Source: Pseudomarimonas arenosa (lineage in GTDB: Bacteria; Pseudomonadota; Gammaproteobacteria; Xanthomonadales; Xanthomonadaceae). Taken from it: a stretch of 51,005 bases of DNA. The stretch is taken from NCBI RefSeq assembly GCF_014841215.1, contig NZ_JACYTR010000030.1:1-51005 (forward strand), given 5' to 3'. Numbering within the stretch: position 1 is the stretch's first letter; every line of letters starts with the position of its first letter. Positions 26,483 through 38,739 of the stretch are shown one piece after another. The notes under the pieces are model-generated. The model was given only the letters and a program-made list of their open reading frames with translations. It did not search any database and had not been told where the DNA came from. The position numbers and the translations under genes are program-made.

Positions 26483-26538
26483 TGAGGCAAAGCGAAACCT
26501 TGTGCTGGACGCAGCATAGGGTGGGCGTGTCGCCCACC
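26380..26538. repeat. Three GGTGGGC hairpins between convergent genes
   Basis: GGTGGGC/GCCCACC (26380-26396), GGTGGGCC/GGCCCACC (26461-26479) and GGTGGGCG/CGCCCACC (26520-26538) each have a 3-nt loop. They are REP-like and may stop transcription from both the membrane protein gene and the GNAT-nitrilase gene. Confidence 0.7.
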
Positions 26539-26549
26539 GCGACGTACAT

Positions 26550-28112
26550 TCAACTGTCCCGCTCGCCCACCCAATCTAGTCGATACAGATGCGGCAGGCG
26601 ATCTTTCATCGTGGTTACCGTACCGTGCTCGTGCAGGGTCTTGAGCAGATCGAGATTGACCTCGGCCACCAGCAGGGCTTCAGCATTCGGCGCGGCTTCG
26701 GCGATGATCGAGTCACTGGGGAAGGCGAAGTCCGAGGGCGTGAACACCGCTGATTGGGCGTAGTGGGTATCCGAGGCCTGCACCTTGGGCAGGTTGCCGA
26801 CCGCGCCGGCGATCGCCACATAACACTCATTTTCGATTGCCCGTGCGCGGGTGCACAGGCGCACCCGCTGATAGCCGTTGAGCATCTCGGTCAGGAACGG
26901 CACGAACAGAATCTGCACCCCTTGTTCCGCCAACAGCCTGGGCAGCTCGGGGAATTCGCTGTCGTAGCAGATCAGGATGCCGATCTTGCCGCAGTCGGTA
27001 TCGAAGGCGCGCAGATGCTTGCCCGGCCGCATGCCCCACCAGCGGCGTTCACCGGGGGTGATATGGATCTTGCGCTGATAGCCGCGCGAGCCGTCTCGGC
27101 GCAGCAGATAGGCGGCGTTGTACAGGCCGCCATCTTCCAGTTCGGGGAAGCTGCCGGCGATGATATTGGCGTTGTATTCCACCGCCATCGACGACAGCTT
27201 GTCGATGATCTGCGGGGTGAACTCGGCCAGCTTGCGGATCGCCACCGAGGGCGGCACATCGCCGAACTGCGCCATCAGTGGCATATGGAACAGCTCGGGG
27301 AACAGGATGAAGTCCGAACGCACCGAGGCCAGGGCGTCGACGAAGAATTCGGTCTGCTTGAGCAGGCTTTCCAGGCTGTCGATCGGGCGCATCTGCCATT
27401 GCACCAGGCCGATCCGTACCAGCGAGCGCTGCCGCTTCAGCAAATCGGGCTTTTCCTGGTAGTAGATATTGTTCCACTCGATCAGGGTGGCGTAGGCCTT
27501 GGATTCCTTGTCGAAGTGCAGGTAATTGGTCAGCACCTTGCGCACATGAAAGCCGTTAGCGATCTGAAAGCTCAGCACCGGGTCGTACAGATCCTTCATC
27601 GACACCCGCTCGATGTACTGCTTGGGTGTCAGTGAATCGGCATGTTCAGCGTAGCCGGGAATGCGTCCGCCGGCGACGATGGCGCGCAGATTGAGGTTCT
27701 CGCACAGCGCCTTGCGCGCATCGTACAGCCGCCGCCCGATGCGCATGTTGCGATATTCCGAATCGACCATCAGATCGAGCCCGTACAGCACATCGCCGTC
27801 GCGGTCGAAGGTGGAAAAGCTCAGCTTGCCGGTGATGTCCTCGTAGCTATGGGCGTCGCCGAACTTGCCATAATCGACGATCAGGGCCAGGGCAAAGCCG
27901 ACCGGCTGGCCGTCGACCGTGACACAGAGCTGGCCCTCGGGAAACAGGTCAAGCAGCTTGCCGATATGTTGCAGGCCCCAGGGCAGGCCGCCGATGCCGG
28001 CATAGGCACGACGGGTGACCTCGGCCATCGACTCGTAGTCTTCCAGCTTCAGATTGCGGACTTCGACCCGAGTTTCGCGTCTGTCTTCGTGGGCATGGAT
28101 GGTTTCGCTCAT
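26550..28112 (-). CDS. GNAT acetyltransferase-nitrilase (carbon-nitrogen hydrolase) fusion
   Basis: The 520-aa protein has a GNAT domain (about 15-200; acetyl-CoA loop region LMVDSEYRNMRIGRRLY, RAIVAGGRIPGY) joined to a nitrilase-superfamily amidase domain (about 230-515). The catalytic triad is present: E273 in LFPELF, K348 in YQRKIHI and C382 in ILICYDSEF. Fusions of this kind are widespread; the combined substrate is not established. The start ATG at 28112 has GGAGGA 7 nt upstream, whereas the longer frame to 28259 has no such site and would add a non-conserved 49 residues. Cytoplasmic, single gene. Confidence 0.92.
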   Translation of the reverse strand: MSETIHAHEDRRETRVEVRNLKLEDYESMAEVTRRAYAGIGGLPWGLQHIGKLLDLFPEGQLCVTVDGQPVGFALALIVDYGKFGDAHSYEDITGKLSFSTFDRDGDVLYGLDLMVDSEYRNMRIGRRLYDARKALCENLNLRAIVAGGRIPGYAEHADSLTPKQYIERVSMKDLYDPVLSFQIANGFHVRKVLTNYLHFDKESKAYATLIEWNNIYYQEKPDLLKRQRSLVRIGLVQWQMRPIDSLESLLKQTEFFVDALASVRSDFILFPELFHMPLMAQFGDVPPSVAIRKLAEFTPQIIDKLSSMAVEYNANIIAGSFPELEDGGLYNAAYLLRRDGSRGYQRKIHITPGERRWWGMRPGKHLRAFDTDCGKIGILICYDSEFPELPRLLAEQGVQILFVPFLTEMLNGYQRVRLCTRARAIENECYVAIAGAVGNLPKVQASDTHYAQSAVFTPSDFAFPSDSIIAEAAPNAEALLVAEVNLDLLKTLHEHGTVTTMKDRLPHLYRLDWVGERDS

Positions 28113-28618
28113 CGCTGTCCTCCGCCTCAGGAAACATGCAGCGCCGCGCATGGCAGCGCTGAGGATGGTCGACGGCGAACAAGGCCCACCACGTGGCGAT
28201 CGCCGTGCGGTTCTTATCAACGGGGCAACCTGAAGCTTGAACATCCTGATTAACTTCAAGTCCCGCGAATCCGGTACAGGCCCGGACTCGCGGGCGCTGC
28301 ACGGCGCCCGCGGCGCTGTTCACGCGCAGCCCATGCATGGGCTGTGATATTGATCCGGGATCAATAGCTTAGCAGGCAGGGCCTGTACAAACTGTCAGCA
28401 CGCGGTGGTCGTGCGCTCGGCCATAGGCATCGGGTATGCTCGGGATTCTGGTCAAACGGCGGTTTGGCAGTGCAGGGGGCATGCGCCTGCGGCCAGAGAA
28501 CGGACATTGCGGAGGTCGAGTACTTGCGACAGGCAGGCGACGCACGACCCACAATCTGCTGCCCCGACCGCAGCCCGCCCAGGGCTGAGACGGCGCTCTG
28601 TGCGGCCGGGTGGCTGCC
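28113..28618. other. Divergent intergenic region with a four-hairpin cluster
   Basis: This region separates divergently transcribed genes. Hairpins: a 13-bp stem CCCGCGAATCCGG and partner (28262-28294), CGGGCGC/GCGCCCG (28291-28310), the perfect palindrome CAGCCCATGCATGGGCTG (28327-28344), and ATTGATC/GATCAAT with loop CGG (28349-28365). From 28380 to 28618 no gene is apparent. Promoters of both genes must lie here, but I cannot place them. Confidence 0.6.
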
Positions 28619-31087
28619 ATGAGCAATCCGATCTATCAGTGGTACTTCGAATTGCAGCGCCGCAAGGTGTTTCAGGCCGCGCTGGCCTATATCGCCGGCG
28701 GCTGGTTGCTGTTGCAGGTCACCGAGATTCTGGCCGAAGCCTTTGATCTGCCCAGCTGGACGATACGGCTGGTGTTCGTGTTGTTGGCCCTTGGCTTTCC
28801 GCTGGTGCTGTTTCTGGCCTGGGTATTCGACGTCAGCCCGCAAGGCATGGTGCGCACCAGTGGCCGAGCTGGAAATAACGAGTGGCTGGCGGCGGTGCTC
28901 TGGCTGCATTTGCCGCCACAGCACGACGAAGTGGGCAATCGCGTACGGCGCCCGCTGGCGCGTTTTGAGCGTGCCGTGCTGACAAGGTCCAGTCTTTGGC
29001 GCCACTGGGATGGCGAGCAGGGCCAGCTGGTGATGAGCACCGCCCGCAAGGCCATGCATGCTGCCCAGCTGCTGCAGAAAGTGGCTGCCCAGGACGGTGT
29101 TCCACTGTCGATCGGGCTGGCGGTGGGCAGCGTGCACCAGGACGGCGAGCAGATCGACGGCGAGGCCGTGCAGGTGGCGCGCGAGCTGGCCTTGACCGCC
29201 CCCGGCGGCGAGATCCGAGGCACCGAGCAGATTCACGACGAGTTGATCAATGCCAGTGAGCTGGAGGGAGAGTTTGTTGGCCCGGTCAGCATCGCAGCGC
29301 TGGCGCATCCGGTGCGCAGCTACCGGCTGCGTTGGCAGGAGGCGGCGACGGCCGAAGGCGAGCGCCGCGCCGGTGGGCGACGGCAGGAGGATCTGCTGCC
29401 GTCGGTGCCAGCGCGAAGCCGTCGCTGGATCGCTGTGTTCGGCTCGATGACAGTCGCACTGGTTCTGTTGCTCGGCGCTGGCTGGTGGTTGAGTCGCGGT
29501 GACAGCGAGTCCGAAGCACGCAGTGCGGCCGAACTGCCGACGCTGGAGAATTCCGCGTCATCGGCGCGCTATGTTGAACTGTCAGCGATCGCCGATCCGC
29601 AGCGTGTGCTCAGCGAATCCGAGCGTCATGGCCTGCAGGCAGCGGTGCAGCAGATCTTCGAATATCTGCCCGGGCTGTATGCGGCGGATCAGGCGATTCC
29701 GGTCGATGCGGCGCTCACTCTTAGCAGCTCGATTGATCGCAGTGCCGAACGCTATCGCCTGCAGATGGTCATGGCTGCTGACGAAGACTCGGCCATCCAG
29801 ACGCTGGAGCTGGCCAATCCCAGCCTGCAGCGCTTGTATGCCGAGATGCAGGATGCCTTGATCGCGATGTTGGCGGCGCGCTTTTCGATACAGCCTGAAT
29901 CGATGCCGCATGAAGAACCGATGCCGCCCGAGCTGTATTCAATGCTGCTGGAGGCGCAACACGCACTGACCGCGGTACCCAGCCTGGAGCGAACCGAGCG
30001 CCTGCAGACAGCGCTGGAGCCCTACCTCGATCAGCAGGCCAACAACCTGCTGCTGCATACCACCTACTGCGATCTGATGACCAGCAAGGCGCAGATGCTG
30101 AAGGACGCGGCCGTGCTGGGCAAGGGTGAAGCCAGCTGCAGCCGCATCGCCGGCAGTGCGCAACCGACGGTGGAAGCGCGCTTGGCGTATGCGCGCTACC
30201 TGCAAGTGCGTGGCCGCACCGCTGAAGCGATTCGCGAGATCTCGCGCGCACTCAGCATCAACCCGCGCAATGCCGATGCCTATGACCTGCTGGCCCGTGC
30301 CTATCAGGATCAAGGCAATGCCTTGCAGGCCGAGCACACCTTGCTGAAAGCCATCACCATGCAACCGGGCTACTGGCGTCCGTTGCGCAGTCTGGCCCTG
30401 CATCAGTTCGAACACAGCCGCTATGCCGATGCGGCCAAGACCTACCGCCGCTTGCTGGAGTTGGCACCCAACAACGGCCGCGCCTGGAGCGATCTTGGCG
30501 CTGCCCACTTCATGGCCGGCAATATCGGCGAAGCGGCCAACGCCTTTCAGCGTGCGGTGCAGCTGGAGCCGAATCAGGCCGCGCTGTCCAACCTCGGCAC
30601 CATGTACTACTACCTGGGGCGCTTTGAGGACGCCATTCGCAACTACCAGCTGGCCCTGCGGCAGGCGCCGAATGATTTTCGCCTGTACGGCAATCTGGGC
30701 GACGCCCTGCGCGTGCAAGGGCAGACCGAACAGGCGCAGCAGTACTACCAGCAGGCGCTGGACAAGCTCAACGACTATCTGCAAACCGCCGGCGAGGATA
30801 TCGATACCCAGAGTCTGCGGATTCTCTACGAATACCATCTAGGCTCGCGCCAGCATGCCTATCGCGACATGCTGGCGCTGGCCCAGCAGTCACCGAGCAA
30901 CGCTGAGCTGCAGCTGTATGCGGCGATTCTGGCCAAGCCACTGCAGGACAACGGTCTGGTGTTGGAGCATCTGAGTCGTGCTGTCACCCTGGGCTATGGC
31001 GCTGCCATCATCAGTGTTGATCCGGAGTTCACCTATCTTGGTGGCGACAGCCGATTCAGCCGGCTGGTGTCGAATCAGGGTGTATGA
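28619..31087 (+). CDS. TPR membrane protein with a degenerate adenylate-cyclase-like domain
   Basis: The 822-aa protein begins with the N-terminal helix and TM pair seen in xanthomonad cyclase-TPR proteins (RRKVFQAALAYIAGGWLLLQ, then LVFVLLALGFPLVLFLAWVF). Residues about 90-240 match the class III cyclase fold in outline: IGLAVGSV..DGEQIDGEAVQVAREL..TAPGGEI corresponds to the IGI..G.V...G.IYGDGVNVAARL..LAEPGG region. The metal-binding aspartates and the catalytic asparagine are not conserved. A third TM (about 270-291) is followed by a linker and TPR units (about 500-720). I place the start at ATG 28619; a GTG at 28610 is also in frame. Probably a non-catalytic protein-binding or sensory protein. 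Confidence 0.88.
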   Translation: MSNPIYQWYFELQRRKVFQAALAYIAGGWLLLQVTEILAEAFDLPSWTIRLVFVLLALGFPLVLFLAWVFDVSPQGMVRTSGRAGNNEWLAAVLWLHLPPQHDEVGNRVRRPLARFERAVLTRSSLWRHWDGEQGQLVMSTARKAMHAAQLLQKVAAQDGVPLSIGLAVGSVHQDGEQIDGEAVQVARELALTAPGGEIRGTEQIHDELINASELEGEFVGPVSIAALAHPVRSYRLRWQEAATAEGERRAGGRRQEDLLPSVPARSRRWIAVFGSMTVALVLLLGAGWWLSRGDSESEARSAAELPTLENSASSARYVELSAIADPQRVLSESERHGLQAAVQQIFEYLPGLYAADQAIPVDAALTLSSSIDRSAERYRLQMVMAADEDSAIQTLELANPSLQRLYAEMQDALIAMLAARFSIQPESMPHEEPMPPELYSMLLEAQHALTAVPSLERTERLQTALEPYLDQQANNLLLHTTYCDLMTSKAQMLKDAAVLGKGEASCSRIAGSAQPTVEARLAYARYLQVRGRTAEAIREISRALSINPRNADAYDLLARAYQDQGNALQAEHTLLKAITMQPGYWRPLRSLALHQFEHSRYADAAKTYRRLLELAPNNGRAWSDLGAAHFMAGNIGEAANAFQRAVQLEPNQAALSNLGTMYYYLGRFEDAIRNYQLALRQAPNDFRLYGNLGDALRVQGQTEQAQQYYQQALDKLNDYLQTAGEDIDTQSLRILYEYHLGSRQHAYRDMLALAQQSPSNAELQLYAAILAKPLQDNGLVLEHLSRAVTLGYGAAIISVDPEFTYLGGDSRFSRLVSNQGV

Positions 31088-31124
31088 CCACAACATATGG
31101 TTTAGTCAAACAGGAGAGACCGCG

Positions 31125-31412
31125 ATGATGGCAGTTCTGATGTTCTCGGCGCTTTCAGTGCAGTGCGTGGATGGCCTGGCCACCGTCGATCCGGAGGTCT
31201 ACGAAGCAGAGCGCAACGAGGTGATCGAGTGGCAAGCCGATTTCGCCTTCCGGCTCTCCTTCGACAGCGAGGGCAACGGCAATCTGCCTTCACACAAGAA
31301 GGACGGCAAGCACGTGCGCACCTTGCCGGCGGCGCGTCTGCGGGTGGGCGAAAATACCTACAGCGTTGAATCGGACGACTGCTTTGGTGACCCGGTGATC
31401 ATCGTGCGCTGA
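31125..31412 (+). CDS. Small hypothetical protein, possibly exported
   Basis: The 95-aa protein has AGGAG 8 nt before ATG 31125. The first ~12 residues are hydrophobic (MAVLMFSALS) and may be a short signal sequence. The rest is acidic and polar, with cysteines at C14 and C86 (the latter in SDDCFGDP). I recognise no family. It follows the TPR protein gene by 37 nt on the same strand, and the convergent queF ends 28 nt after it. The open frame reaches upstream to 30978, but that overlaps the TPR gene. Confidence 0.6.
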   Translation: MMAVLMFSALSVQCVDGLATVDPEVYEAERNEVIEWQADFAFRLSFDSEGNGNLPSHKKDGKHVRTLPAARLRVGENTYSVESDDCFGDPVIIVR

Positions 31413-31440
31413 TGCGCCGCTGGTCCTCCGACACGCCTGA

Positions 31441-32286
31441 CTACTGGCGCAGCTGGCGGGCGTTGAGCGGCTGCAGGGCGGCGTGGCTGGCGCGAAACGG
31501 GTTGATATCGATGCCGCCGCGCCGGGTGTAGCGCGCGTACACGGCGAGGTGGGTCGGTTCAAGCAGCTGCCAGAGATCGCAGTAGATCTGCTCGACGCAA
31601 TGCTCGTGAAACTCGGCATGTTCACGGTAGGCGATCAGGTAGCGCAGCAAGGCCGATCGATCCAGCGCCGGGCCGGCATAGTCGATCTGCACACTGGCCC
31701 AGTCGGGCTGGCCGGTGACTGGACAATTCGACTTCAGCAGATGCGACAGCAACACTTCGCGCACCTGATGGTGCCGGTCGCAGCGCAGCATCTCCGAGCT
31801 TGGGTGTTCGTATCGCTCCACCTCGAGCGGCAATCCATCGATGCATTCACCGCGCAGCGGTTCGAACACTGCGCTGGCCTCATCCAGGCCCTGCACACGC
31901 ACCTTCACTGCATCGCCGGCGGCAGCACTGAGGTCGCTGCGAATCAGCGCAGTCACCGCCTCGGCCGACTCGAAGCGGCTCTGCATGAAGCCGTTCAAGT
32001 ACAGCTTCAGTGATTTCGATTCGATCAGGTGAGTCGATTCGGCGGGCACCCGGATCTCGGCGATCGCCACCGCCGGCTTGCCCTGCGTATCGAGCCAGCT
32101 CAGCTCGTAGGCGTTCCAGACATCGACGCCAAACATCGGCATCGCGGCGTGGCGCTGCAGTTTGGCGCGATTCTCTGCCCGCGGAATGGCAAACAGCCGG
32201 CCCGGATCATACTGGCCCGCATAACTTACGGTTTGACCAAGGCTGGAATGGTGCACGCTGGGCGTGTTTGGCGAATCGTTGCTCAT
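31441..32286 (-). CDS. queF: NADPH-dependent 7-cyano-7-deazaguanine reductase (QueF)
   Basis: The 281-aa protein aligns with E. coli QueF. It has YDPGRLFAIPRAENR, the substrate motif HLIESKSLKLYLNGF (E89), the catalytic SNCPVTGQPDW with C188 (thioimide nucleophile) and D195 (proton donor), EFHEHCVEQI and VYARYTRRGGIDINPFR. It is the long, bimodular form. It reduces preQ0 to preQ1 in queuosine synthesis for tRNA. ATG at 32286; a TTG 42 nt upstream gives a longer frame without support. No other queuosine genes are in the window. Confidence 0.97.
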   Translation of the reverse strand: MSNDSPNTPSVHHSSLGQTVSYAGQYDPGRLFAIPRAENRAKLQRHAAMPMFGVDVWNAYELSWLDTQGKPAVAIAEIRVPAESTHLIESKSLKLYLNGFMQSRFESAEAVTALIRSDLSAAAGDAVKVRVQGLDEASAVFEPLRGECIDGLPLEVERYEHPSSEMLRCDRHHQVREVLLSHLLKSNCPVTGQPDWASVQIDYAGPALDRSALLRYLIAYREHAEFHEHCVEQIYCDLWQLLEPTHLAVYARYTRRGGIDINPFRASHAALQPLNARQLRQ

Positions 32287-32363
32287 TGCAGGCAGGTCGA
32301 ACGGAAGTCGGGCAAAGTGTCGACGCAAAGCGCCCTCGGTTCAATCCTCGCTGAGCCGAGCCC

Positions 32364-32849
32364 TCAGCTCGGTTTCAGCACCATCAAGGCGAAGATCGCA
32401 ATCACGCTGACAAAGGCCGGCCAGCCGAGCGCAAACCAGTAGCGGAACAGGCGCCGATAGTCATCCCCCAGTGCGTTGCCCGAGCGCTGGGCGGTCAGGG
32501 CGAGATCCCGCAGACGCGCCTGCAGCCACAGCACCGGTAACCAGCACAGGCCAATCAACAGGTAAAGGATCAGGCTATACAGAATCCACGGGGTGCTCAG
32601 TGAGAGCCCCAGGCGATCGATCAGCAGATAGCCGGTGATCGGCTGCAGCACCACCGCCGGCCAGGTGAACAGGTTGTCGGCCCACACCACATGCCGCCAG
32701 GTGTGGGCGATGGTGGCGAGATCACCGCTGCGATGCGCACTCAGGGCAAAGAAGGCGGTGCCCAGCCCGGTGCCAAACAGCAGGGTCGAGCTGAGAATGT
32801 GGAGCAATTTGAGCGGGAAGTACCATTCCATCGGGGCGTCATGCGGCAT
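32364..32849 (-). CDS. DUF2269 family inner-membrane protein
   Basis: The 161-aa protein has four TM helices (about 10-32, 56-77, 85-108, 138-158). The first helix carries KLLHILSSTLLFGTGLGTAF, the DUF2269 pattern with its histidine. Function unknown. It lies 43 nt downstream of the SDR-DoxX gene and upstream of queF on the same strand; DUF2269 and SDR-DoxX genes are often neighbours, so they may act together. ATG at 32849, with a second ATG six codons in (32831). Confidence 0.88.
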   Translation of the reverse strand: MPHDAPMEWYFPLKLLHILSSTLLFGTGLGTAFFALSAHRSGDLATIAHTWRHVVWADNLFTWPAVVLQPITGYLLIDRLGLSLSTPWILYSLILYLLIGLCWLPVLWLQARLRDLALTAQRSGNALGDDYRRLFRYWFALGWPAFVSVIAIFALMVLKPS

Positions 32850-32892
32850 TCGGGTGATCGAACCGGGCCAATTGGAACATCAATTGGCCGGG

Positions 32893-34155
32893 TCAGCGTC
32901 GATCCGCCAGGACCCAGGCGATCAGCAGCGCTGGAACCAGCGGCAGATTCTTCAGCAGGGCGCCGAACGGGTCCAGCCACAGCGCCGGGGCGGCCAGGCC
33001 GAGCAGCAGGGTGTAGCCCAGGGTGGAGGCCAGCATCAGCAGCAGTACCGGACGCTTCCGCCGGCCCAGCAACAGTGCGCCGCCAAGTAGCAGGTCGAGC
33101 CCGGAGGTGAGGTGCGCTGCCAGCATCGCCGAGCCTCCGCTCAAGCCCAGAGGTGCGCTCATGCGCTCGACCGTGGCCAGATCAAGGCTGAGCCCGGTGA
33201 TGCCCGAGCCGATCCAGAGCAGGGCCAGCATCAGGTTCAGCAGCGGCGCCAGCAGCCACAGCCGCGCCTGCCAGCGGTCCTGCAGCTGTGCCGGATGCAG
33301 GTCAAGCACCCGCTCAAGCGGCGGCGGGCTCAGCCCGAGTCGTTCGCCCTGTCGCTGCCAGGCGTCGGTGGCGGCCACATTGCCGCGTTGCAGCATGCCC
33401 CAGATGGTCCGACCCAGGGCGCCTGAGCCCCACCACTCGCCGAGCAGGCTGGCCAGGCCTATCAGCGGCAGTGGAACCTTCAGTTCAATCAGGGTCGGGT
33501 AGCCCAACCAGCGTCGCCACGCACGCAGATAGTCAGCCAGACTCAGCACGTCCGGGCCCACCAACTCGATGGCGGCGTCGTCGCCATGACCTTGCTGTAT
33601 GCGCTCGACCGCCCGCAGCACGCCCTCGCTCAGACTGGCAAGATCGATCGGCTGAATCTGTTGCTGGCCGTCGCCAGGTAGGCCAAGTACAGCCGGAAAC
33701 GCCGCCAGGGCGCGCAGCAGGGAGGTGCCGCCGTAGGAGCCGGCGGAGGCATACACCACCGAAGGCCGCAGCACTATGGCCGGCAGCGGCAGGCGCAAAA
33801 GCTCGGCATCAAAGCGATGCTTGGAGGCGATGAACTCACCGTCGGTATCGTTGCCCAATGCCGAGATCTGTACAAAGCCCTTAACCTGTCGATCCACGCA
33901 GGCGCCGGCCAGAGCCAGTGGCGCGCGGCAGTGAATCGTCTCGAAGCTGTCGTTGCCGCGTGGCCGCAGGATGCCGGCCGCATTGACCACCACCTCGATG
34001 CCCTCTAGCCAAGGTACCCAATGCTGCGCCTGGCTCATCCGCGCCAGATCAAGCTCACGGCGGCCCGGTGCCAGTACCCGGTGACCGGCGCCTCTCAGAC
34101 GGGCAGCTACGCTGCGGCCGATAAAGCCATGACCGCCGAGCAGCAGGATCTTCAT
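32893..34155 (-). CDS. NAD(P)-binding SDR protein fused to a DoxX-like membrane domain
   Basis: The 420-aa protein has an atypical/extended SDR domain (1 to about 290), with GGHGFIGRSVAARL (Gly-rich dinucleotide loop), VVNAAGILRP and the family's SALG region. The usual YxxxK is altered: ISALGND then EFIASKHRFD. The C-terminal ~120 residues have four TM helices (DoxX_3-like). The role is unknown; the membrane part may anchor the enzyme. Its start ATG overlaps the stop of the upstream oxidoreductase gene by 4 nt (34152-34155), and DUF2269 follows 43 nt later, indicating one transcription unit. Confidence 0.87.
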   Translation of the reverse strand: MKILLLGGHGFIGRSVAARLRGAGHRVLAPGRRELDLARMSQAQHWVPWLEGIEVVVNAAGILRPRGNDSFETIHCRAPLALAGACVDRQVKGFVQISALGNDTDGEFIASKHRFDAELLRLPLPAIVLRPSVVYASAGSYGGTSLLRALAAFPAVLGLPGDGQQQIQPIDLASLSEGVLRAVERIQQGHGDDAAIELVGPDVLSLADYLRAWRRWLGYPTLIELKVPLPLIGLASLLGEWWGSGALGRTIWGMLQRGNVAATDAWQRQGERLGLSPPPLERVLDLHPAQLQDRWQARLWLLAPLLNLMLALLWIGSGITGLSLDLATVERMSAPLGLSGGSAMLAAHLTSGLDLLLGGALLLGRRKRPVLLLMLASTLGYTLLLGLAAPALWLDPFGALLKNLPLVPALLIAWVLADRR

Positions 34156-35162
34156 TCGGCGCAGCGCTCCACCACCAGTTTGCCGCGGGCATGACCCTTC
34201 ATCGCTTCAGCCATCGCCTGCGGCAGCTGTTCGAACCGGAAGCGTGAATCGATCTGCGGCTTGATCCGGCCCTGCTCGACCAGACTGATGATTTCCTTGA
34301 GCTGCTCGCCATTTGGCTCGGTGAGAAAGCGAAAGTAGCGATAGCCGCTGCGCTCGGCGCGCTTCCAGACCTTGCCGGCCACCAGGGGCATCAGCAGCTT
34401 CAACCACCAGCGCAATCCAGCCTGCTCGGCGAACTGCCGGTCCGGCGGGCCGGCGATGCTGACCACGGCCCCGCCCGCCTTGAGCAGGTCGAAGCTGGCC
34501 AGAGTGTGCTCGCCGCCGAGCAGGTCGTACACCAGATCAAAGCGCTGGGTAGTGGCGCGATAGTCCTGACGGTCATAGCAGATGACTTCATCGGCACCCA
34601 GCTCGCGTGCCAGTGCCTGGTTGCGCGAACTGCAGGTGGTGGTGACATGCAGGCCGATCGCCTTGGCGTACTGCAGGGCAAAGCTACCGACACCCCCGGT
34701 GCCAGCCTGGATCAGGATCGACTCTCCGCGCCGGGCAGCGGCACGCTGGCTCAGGCCCTGCAGCGTGGTCAGACCGACCAGGGGCAGCGAGGCGGCCTCG
34801 GCGAACGGCAGTGCCTCGGGCAGCCTGGCCACCCAGGCGGCCGGAATGCAGACCTGCTCGGCAAACGCGCCCAGGCGCTGCCGATCGCTGCGGGCCAGCA
34901 CTCGGTCGCCGACGGCAAAGCCGGACACCGCGGGCCCGCATTCGAGCACCACCCCGGCGAGATCAAAGCCCAGACAAACCGGAAAGCGCAGCTTCTGCAC
35001 GCTACGCAGCTCGCCGCGGGCCATCTTGTAGTCGATCGGATTGATGCTGCTGGCGCGTATGTCGATGCGCAACTCGTCCTCGCTCAGACGCGGCGCCGGA
35101 CACTCGGCCAAGCGCAGTGCCCGGCGCGGGTCAGCGTACTGATCAAGCAGCCAGGCGCGCAT
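34152..35162 (-). CDS. Zinc-independent quinone oxidoreductase/medium-chain dehydrogenase
   Basis: The 336-aa protein has an MDR fold: SSINPIDYKMARGEL, GFDLAGVVLECGPAVSGFAVGDRV and the NADP-binding IQAGTGGVGSFALQYAKAIGL. It lacks the cysteine/histidine set of zinc alcohol dehydrogenases, so it is the QOR/NADP-dependent class, and the substrate is unknown. ATG 35162; its start is 37 nt past the end of the hybrid-kinase gene, with no terminator seen. Read-through from the chemosensory operon is possible. It overlaps the SDR gene by 4 nt. Confidence 0.9.
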   Translation of the reverse strand: MRAWLLDQYADPRRALRLAECPAPRLSEDELRIDIRASSINPIDYKMARGELRSVQKLRFPVCLGFDLAGVVLECGPAVSGFAVGDRVLARSDRQRLGAFAEQVCIPAAWVARLPEALPFAEAASLPLVGLTTLQGLSQRAAARRGESILIQAGTGGVGSFALQYAKAIGLHVTTTCSSRNQALARELGADEVICYDRQDYRATTQRFDLVYDLLGGEHTLASFDLLKAGGAVVSIAGPPDRQFAEQAGLRWWLKLLMPLVAGKVWKRAERSGYRYFRFLTEPNGEQLKEIISLVEQGRIKPQIDSRFRFEQLPQAMAEAMKGHARGKLVVERCAE

Positions 35163-35199
35163 CGGTCATATTAGCCCAAGGTTCCACTGCCGGGATGGC

Positions 35200-38728
<3,529 letters not shown>

Positions 38729-38739
<11 letters not shown>

